Positions 56,894-64,000 of a stretch of DNA of 64,000 nucleotides are shown piece after piece. The stretch lies in assembly GCA_003342895.1 (NCBI GenBank), contig PTFA01000280.1, forward strand, positions 6,331 through 70,330, in the 5' to 3' direction. Position 1 is the first letter of the stretch. Each line of letters starts with the position of its first letter. The notes under the pieces were generated by a model. That model was given only the letters and a program-made list of their open reading frames with translations. It had not been told where the DNA came from and did not search any database. The position numbers and the translations under genes are program-made. Origin of the DNA: Casuarius casuarius (lineage: Eukaryota > Chordata > Aves > Casuariiformes > Casuariidae).

Positions 56894-58607
56894 AGCATTG
56901 TGGAAAAAAAATACTGCAGTACTTCTGTGTCGGGGTGTAAAATTGTGAGGAATTGTGTTACTGAAAGGATAAATTAGGTGACACTATCAGAAATGTGATG
57001 GGTACATTAAGTCTTGGGAGCTTATTCATGTATTGCCCCACATAATGGAGAAAGTTTCTTCTCTAATTTAAACTCCTAAGCTCTTCAGTGTAACCGTGTG
57101 GCAAGATGTTCCACATTAGATTGATTTGATATTTTGTCAAGTATATTCAGGTAACAGTGTTATGGCTGTACGATTGCTATTATGAGATCAGGTGTATTCA
57201 GGCTGTGAAGTTTTAAAATCACTCTTACTCATCAGCAGTACTTGCTAAAGTTACCTGAAACCCATACTCCTGGCCAAAAAACCCAAAAAACCCACACCAA
57301 AGCAGCTGAATTTATCATCAGAATGGCTGGCTCAGCCTGCCTTGTGGGCCATAACGAGCACAGAAAGCAAAAACCATTAATTTCTGTTCCTGGATGTCTT
57401 ACTGATCTGCGATCTAATTTGGGGTGAGCCACGTACTTTCCTGGCACCTTGAATTCCTCCCGCTCCAGCCCAGCGCGAGGCGCGTCGCTCAGGAGCATGC
57501 TCGGGGCAGCTCGTGGGAGGCACGATAGCGGTGGCAATGCTTTTATTCATTATCTCATCTGATGAGTTTAAGCTTCCGAATGTTAGTCTTCTAAGTTGAT
57601 TATAATTAAGCACATAGTAAGAACCCTCCATAAAAATATATATTTTTGCATGTTTCTATAACATTGCTAATGACAATAATGAGAGAAGAACATATAGTTT
57701 GAAAAGCAGTTATGTGGGAGGCAGAGAAATATTCTCACAGAAGCGCGTTATCCTTTATTTTCCTGCATTGGTATGCTGGTACAGCAGAAACTGGGATTAC
57801 TGCCCACGTTGTGCAGCTCCTTTCCCAGCATGGCACACTGGTTTGAAACACCAGCTACCTGTAACTGTGATAGAGTGGAGAGAAGTTTCATGTCATACAA
57901 TCATGGTCTTTCACTACGTGCCTACATCAGTCCTACTTTGTGCCTGAGGATCTTCTCATGTTAATTGTAGGTAGCTAACTGTCTCCTTTTTACTCACTGA
58001 ATAAATTGTCTGAATTATATCTGCTTTTCATGCCAATTTGGCAACAACTTTGCTATCACAGAGAAAGAGCGAGAGCTCTTACCTAATGCAAAGTCTCTAG
58101 CCAGGCTATCTCTGACAGTTATGAGATTGCCCTGCACATCAAGCAGGGCCTATACGGACTGTGTGAATCAAGAGGCTGATGCAATGTGCCNTGAGCAGCA
58201 TTAGCCTCTCAGAGTTGTTTTAAGAACCTGGCAGAGCTTTACTAATGCATTTCTCGGTTGCATTTTTATCAAACCTTTCCTTAAGCTGCTGCTTTTTTTT
58301 TTTTAGTCCGCACAGATGGCAGGCCTAAGAGGATGGTGAAGAATGCTCTTGCATCCAATTTATTTTGTATAAAGCCTTGAAGCTGTGAAATATTCTGCTA
58401 GGTTGTTGTGTGCAGTGAGTTATTTCCAATTTGTTAATTTGGGTTGGATTTTCAATATTGAGAATCAGCCTAACCAGTTTTTGACTTTCAACCAAGGCAG
58501 GGGAGCAGGAAGCAGAGGACATTACAATTTGAAGCGCAGAGGAAGTTGCTCTGAAGAGGGGTTTTGGCTTAGATAAGGTGCATGAAAGAAGTATGACTAT
58601 GCATACC

Positions 58608-58613
58608 AATAAA
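58608..58613 (+). other. Orphan poly(A) signal
   Basis: AATAAA with gtggtctgtgtgt beginning 15 bases after it, a textbook cleavage/polyadenylation arrangement, 3.7 kb past the CTTN end and with no assigned gene. Confidence 0.4.
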
Positions 58614-61600
58614 ATTTTATATTGCATGTGGTCTGTGTGTCATCTTCAGTCTTTCCTGATCCTAGAGGGTTGACCGTAGCAGTAATCTCAGCATATTCCG
58701 GTTTCTAAGTCCCTTTTCTAGGGACTTTCAGGGAGTCACTTCCTTGTGATACAAAGTTTGGGAACTGCTGCCATTTCATGTAGGTAGTATGTACCTTGTC
58801 GCAGACTTCATATGTTGCACAGAGATGTGGCGCCTTCAAGATTCAGGCTGCAATAATCTACGTGTGTTACTGCACGCTTGTGTATATCTACTTAGCAATG
58901 GCAGGCTGAAGACATGTTACTGAACTTTGCTAAATCTGAAGAAGCTTCCTTGGATTCTTGTCATGTTGAGCACAATGCTTTTAGTGTGATTTATGGACAC
59001 TGCTATCAAGTTAGTTGATGGAAGGGAAATTAATATGTTAATTTGTGTAAAGGCAAAAAGAACAAAAATCGATCTCAACTGCGTAATGCTAAGTGTACAG
59101 AGTAGTGTCTTGGATGTCTTCCAGACAAAGAATTTGAATTGATTAAAATAGCTTTCCCTGCCACGTTTGTCCCCGGTCTGGAAAGTTCTGACAGAAAAAG
59201 GGGCAATGCCTCTTCGACTGCCTGGAAATCGCCTTGCATGCAATGAGGGAACCTTTAACAGAGTTGTATGGTGGTATATTAAAGCTTTCTACAAAAATCA
59301 GATTTTAATGGCCAATTTCTAGAGGTCATATGGAGTCAGGCAAAATTAATTTAGCAGTTACTGTTACTTAAGTAGCCAAAAAAATCTAGCAGTTTCAGCT
59401 GTTCCCATTGTCTAAGACCACTGAAAATGAAAAGTGCGTGTGTGTGTGCGCGCGTTTTGGGGGGGGGGGGGGTTGTCTGCCAGAAGGGAAAGAGATCTGA
59501 CAGTTACCGCTCGCATTCAAGTTAACCGTTCGCACAGCAGTTATCTATACTCTTACCTGAAGCGAAACAGACAGTGACACTTCAAAGTTAAAAATACAGG
59601 CCTGCCAGCCTTCAGAGGAGGCATGGTGACAATTTTTACTCCATAAATTTTCATTCTGAAGCACTGGCGATGATGTAGCTGTGCAGTTAGAGATGCATTT
59701 CCCCATTTTCTTTTTGCGTGTGGCTGAAGAACGCCCGACTGCCATACGAGTGGCAGTGCTGAAGCCTGGCCTGGGGTGTCCCTCCCGTCTCCTCCAGCTG
59801 TGAGAGCTGCTGCTCCTGCTCGGCCCAAAGCCCGGAGGACTGCTGCACTGTTTTTGGCTAACCTCAAACTGCTAGCGGAATTTCCTTCCTAAAAAGAAAG
59901 CGAGCCTTGTAAAGTTGGGCTTACTAGGTCAATGTTTTTTTAGTGTTACGTATAAACTTCTGGTTTGTAGCTGTTTTATGCAGGGTGGCAAAAATACAAG
60001 GTGTCAAAGAAACTAAAAATTAAAAGCTAAACAAGATTAACAGATTAGCTAGATGGCCTGCTCCACTGAAACACCAGGCTAATGATATGGCTAATACCAA
60101 GTCAGGAGCCGGGGCATTGCTAAGAATCTGATTTAACTGATTTTCTTCTAAAGAGTTTGTGAGGCCTATACCAGCAAAAGCTATAGACAAATTATGCTAT
60201 CTGATCTGGTTGCCAAAAGGGGCTGGAAAGCAAAGAGGCTGACTAGTATTATTTTTGCCCACACTAGTTGTAAAAAATGTCAAGGAAAAAGCTTTATCGT
60301 TTATATTAATAGCACTCTTTAATAGCTCCTTTCCTCACTGTTTGATGTCTAGTAAAGCTGTCATTGACTAACTATTAAAACTTTTTAATTGTATAAAGAA
60401 ATACTTTGCTTCAGTAACAGTAGTGATGAGTGAGCAAGCCAGGAAGCGGTCAAATACATGCGCTTACCCTGGAGGCATGGGAGCAAGNGTGATGCCAGGC
60501 TCTCTTTTTGTGTCTGAGTCACCTGCTATCCTGAGGCTACTTAGTTCACCCGTCTCTAAAATAGGGACGATAAAAGTGCTTTGGGAGCCTCACGCCGAAG
60601 CTGCTGTGTCACCAAAGCAGGTGCGTTTGCTCGGTAGCTTCTGTCACTTCCTCATCCCACCAAGCGCTGTCGTTGCTGTCACCGCGTTGCCAACGCGCCG
60701 CCTGTTCTGAAGGTGGTGATTTTCTGTGGGATGGCTCGTTCGTTGGCGCGGTGCAGGGTATAGTCTGTGCTGGTTAATGTAAGTCATGATTCAGAGCCGG
60801 GCTGACAGGTCTCGCATACATACTAGTCTTTGAGCAGCCGTTTCACGTGACTCGGTGGGCCTGTCTCAGCTCTTTCTCCTGTGAGGCACAGCCCTCTGCA
60901 GCCTGTACTAGCTGGACTCTCTTTTACGTTTAGAAGAAAATGATTTATTTTAAAGGTTTCAGCTGCATGTTTTCCATATCAGGGTTGTTTGGCCATTGTG
61001 GTTCTGAACGAGAAACTCTGCGGTGGTGGCAGTGGCAATACACAGCTCTGTGGCTTCTCCCAGGAACCGCTTGGGCTTCCTCTTCTGGTGCTGGTAACTC
61101 ACTGCGCAAGCGGCAAGGCCAGGCATACACCTGTCAGTCACTGCCAGCTGCTCGCTCGNCCCTTCCTGGGTAACAAATCTGTGCTGAGGGATTCAGGGCA
61201 GCCTCAGAAACACGAACAGAGCTTCCTTGGGGGGGGGGATGGGGGATGGGGGGGGTCAGAGTTCAGCATTTCCTTTGTAGTCTGAACAAAGCGCATTCTT
61301 TTCTTGGTGCTAAGTAAAGCTACTTCTGTATTCTTCATAAATTGTAAAATAACCTTCTTTGGCACCAGAATATATTCATGTGCTTGGGGGGGGGGGGCAC
61401 AATTTCAGACCTCATAAAAGAACTTGGCATTTGCCTGAAACTGCTAATAATAGATGATGTTAGACAGTTTCTTGCATCTTTCTTAAGCAAGTATATGTGG
61501 GTTACTTNTCTCAAAGCACCATTTTATTTTATAAAGCCAACACTTCTTGAATGGCCTACAAAATGTTAATTTAAAAAGCTACATTCTTTGGAGAATTAAT

Positions 61601-64000
61601 GCCCAAAGCCTGAAAATCACAGGTGATGCTGGCCTAAAAGGAGTCCTGGGTAATGTTGTCGTCCTTCCTTGGTAATTTTATAGTCCTCTGAAGTAATTTA
61701 TTAGTGTTCCTCAGGTTCAGCATAAATTATTACATGAGCAAATTCCCTACAGCATTGTAAAAGGCTGCTCACTGATTCAGTGACATCAGCGCTATGTGCA
61801 AGGAAGAGTGGGACTGTGCTGTCACATAAGCAGACTGCAGTTCATGATCTGCAGCAAAGCTTCTTCACCGTATTACAGTAGGGGAGGGAGCACCTGCTAC
61901 AGCTGCGGAATGGCTTCTAGTGTCAGAAGCCTTCAGACATTCAAACTTGGAAATCGGTGTAGCTCCTGGACTGCCTATGAGCCTTTGCTAGGGTGTGATA
62001 GTTAAGGTAGGACTATAAATTGTGTCAGAAAGAATTTCTTCCTCTTTAGAGCAAACGCATAGCTTAGCCTTTCATTGCAGGTGCTGTCTGATCCTATATG
62101 CTTAATGCCCTTAGGGTTTTTGCCAGCGAGGGTGTGCATGATGCCACCCTGCTATGCGGTCACTCCTGCCACCACGCTGGGTTCGGCGGCCNAGATGGGT
62201 GAGAGTCCCTTGTCCAGCCCATGTGGCTGTGGGTGCTGCACCGGCACCCAGAGGGTCAGCCCTGGCCCGCGTCTGCTACCGTCAGGGTGTTAGTGCTGCG
62301 GCCCCTGGTGCTGCTGGTACGGCGAGGCACTGAAGGCAAAGCACTGCGCTTATTAACTTGACTTGTTTTGTATTTTGAACAGCTGGACCNCATAGCTTGC
62401 TTTTGATACAATAAAAGCCAGTGATGGTCAAAATGGTTTGACCTTTGTTTGCTCAGCATATAATGTACTGAAACTTTGCCATACTTTCTGTGAATTATTA
62501 GCCATAGCTGGAGTGCAGTGTCCTTCCTTGGCAAGATAAGATCATGATGCAAGTATGCTTTAGACCAGCAGTGCTGGCAGCTAACAGAGGGTTGATACAA
62601 AATACTTGGGTAGCGCCATAAGAGCCAGAGATTTCTGTCTTTCAGGATGGCTAGACCACTGCTAGATAATATCACTGTGAGAGAAAAGTTGAGCTGGCCA
62701 AGTCTACTTGCGACTACTCACATTCATTTTAATTTTTCTAAACACTATTGGCAAGCCTTGCAGTTGATATCTAAGAAATATTTTGGATCCTGTTTAGATC
62801 TTTCTACAGTGATATGACAAGTATTTGCTGAAAGTGTAAATGCTGTTATGCTGATGATGTAAGGAATGTCCAGAGTCTAGCATTTTACATAAAAGACCTT
62901 TAAATTAAAGGACTGGCTTTTCTGGGATAAAGTGCACCAGTCTAATACAAGTAAGTAATATTCCTCCTTTTTTTTTTTTTTTAAAGGAAGAAAAGCATGT
63001 GATAAACTAAAATTTAGGTAGGTCAGTAGAATACAAAGACATTCTTAGCACACCTGTGAGGGAATATGGATGCACTTACATCAGGAAATAAGATAGGTTC
63101 ACTTATACTAAGGCTCCAGCTAAGTACTTTCATCCTTCTTTTCAATAGAAATAAAGCACTTCTACACATTGACTGGAGCGCTTTATTTAGGAGTTGATGG
63201 CAGACATCTAAAAAGCTCCAATGCGATGTGCGTGCTTAAACTTGGCTGCATACTTTTTTCTCCTGCAGCTTAGGTTGCTTCACAGGCCAGAGAAAAGCCA
63301 TTACAGGAAGGAATTGTTCTGTGGAAGTTCAGACAAATAAGGCAGAAATATTAGGTATTATAGCAAATCTTGGATAGGAATAACTATTTGCTAAAACTTA
63401 GGAAAAGGAAAGGGAGCTGTTACCTCTGGGGTACAGAGCAGGGCCAGAGCCAAGGAACCAGTACTTGTTTGTATTGGAGCTCTTGTATTTCACAGTAGAA
63501 ACCCAGAAGAGCCAAGTTACTGTCTCTTACTAAAACAAAGGCATGCACTCCTACATGCAAGACCTGCTAATGTTCTTTTGCCTGCCATACTGAGAAATAA
63601 CAAAAGAGAGTAGTGCTTTCCCCTGTGGGGTGTTTCTCACCTCCGTTGGCCATCTCATCCTTAAGCACGCTGTTCCACGGCCTAGCTCACCTACTTACTC
63701 ATTTTCTTCAATGGTAAATGTTCCTTTAACCCATACATTACTAAATAAATACGTGCTCATATACATTTGTATCACTTCTACTCTAACTTTATTATTAATG
63801 TTGTTGTAAGTAAGTCAAACTTGTGTTCATCTGTGTCACACAGCCCTGGACACCATTAGCCTACACAAATTCCAACCTAGTAAGTGTTGGTAGCTTTATG
63901 CTGTAATACAAAAATCAATTACTTCTCCCAAGAACAGGGAGTGCTCTTACCCTTTCTGGTTAAACGTAAACTACTGCATCTAGCGTCTTACCCTGAATTC

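Larger units (their letters stand above)
54936..64000. other. Intergenic region downstream of CTTN
   Basis: No recognisable protein gene. Contents: a T9/A10 mirror hairpin at 55242-55263; a GC-rich block at about 55,960-56,400; an AATAAA at 56888-56893; a well-formed orphan poly(A) signal at 58608-58613 with a GU-rich downstream stretch; G tracts at 59459-59472, 61229-61238 and 61386-61397; a T run at about 62968-62983. Single ambiguous bases lie at 58191, 60488, 61159, 61508, 62192 and 62390. SHANK2 coding sequence was looked for and not seen. Confidence 0.65.

Noticed and set aside
62256..62675. 139-residue minus-strand frame
   Set aside because: No recognisable motif and an ambiguous base inside; length is compatible with chance in 64 kb searched in six frames.
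54936..64000. SHANK2 on the minus strand, expected from synteny
   Set aside because: No PDZ, SH3, proline-rich or SAM coding sequence seen; the gene probably begins beyond the window. An untranslated 3' end cannot be excluded.

Overview
This is a eukaryotic, vertebrate nuclear window. It has spliced genes, AT-rich introns, one CpG-island promoter and poly(A) signals. The protein sequences are closest in my memory to avian orthologues, with cortactin especially resembling the chicken Src substrate p80/85. I therefore read the window as bird, or less likely another sauropsid. The species cannot be named from sequence alone. I recognised no CR1 element, which is a mild surprise for a bird.

The window holds two genes in tandem on the + strand, in the order conserved in human 11q13: the 3' half of PPFIA1 (liprin-alpha-1, about 1-24.9 kb) and then the complete CTTN (cortactin, about 27.4-54.9 kb). 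I assembled fourteen PPFIA1 coding exons (521 residues plus stop, containing three SAM domains and the C-terminal PDZ ligand) and sixteen CTTN coding exons (553 residues). All splice phases close without a frameshift. PPFIA1 has a stop codon 12 bases before an exon junction, so its long 3'UTR lies in a separate last exon.

Layout: 1-22,055 PPFIA1 exons and introns; 23,424 to about 24,905 PPFIA1 3'UTR with four poly(A) signals; about 24.9-27.2 kb intergenic; about 27.2-28.25 kb CpG island and CTTN promoter, damaged by a 117-base gap; 28.3-30.9 kb 5' intron region with a paired AP-1 palindrome; 30,967-53,290 CTTN coding exons; 53,291 to about 54,935 CTTN 3'UTR; 54.9-64 kb intergenic with no recognisable gene. 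SHANK2, the next gene in other vertebrates, is not visible. Embedded features are a decayed pogo-type DNA transposase antisense in a PPFIA1 intron, several simple repeats, and an unusual set of long G tracts.

Both proteins work at the cell cortex. Liprin-alpha-1 is a scaffold for LAR-type phosphatases, focal adhesions and active zones. Cortactin binds Arp2/3 and F-actin at branched networks. Their adjacency is known synteny and not evidence of an operon-like unit. No wholly new system was found. The best leads are (i) graded weakening of the 5' splice sites in the cortactin repeat-4, -5 and -6 exons, ending in a GC donor on exactly the exon known to be alternatively skipped, (ii) the pogo relic, and (iii) regulatory-looking structure around the CTTN promoter.
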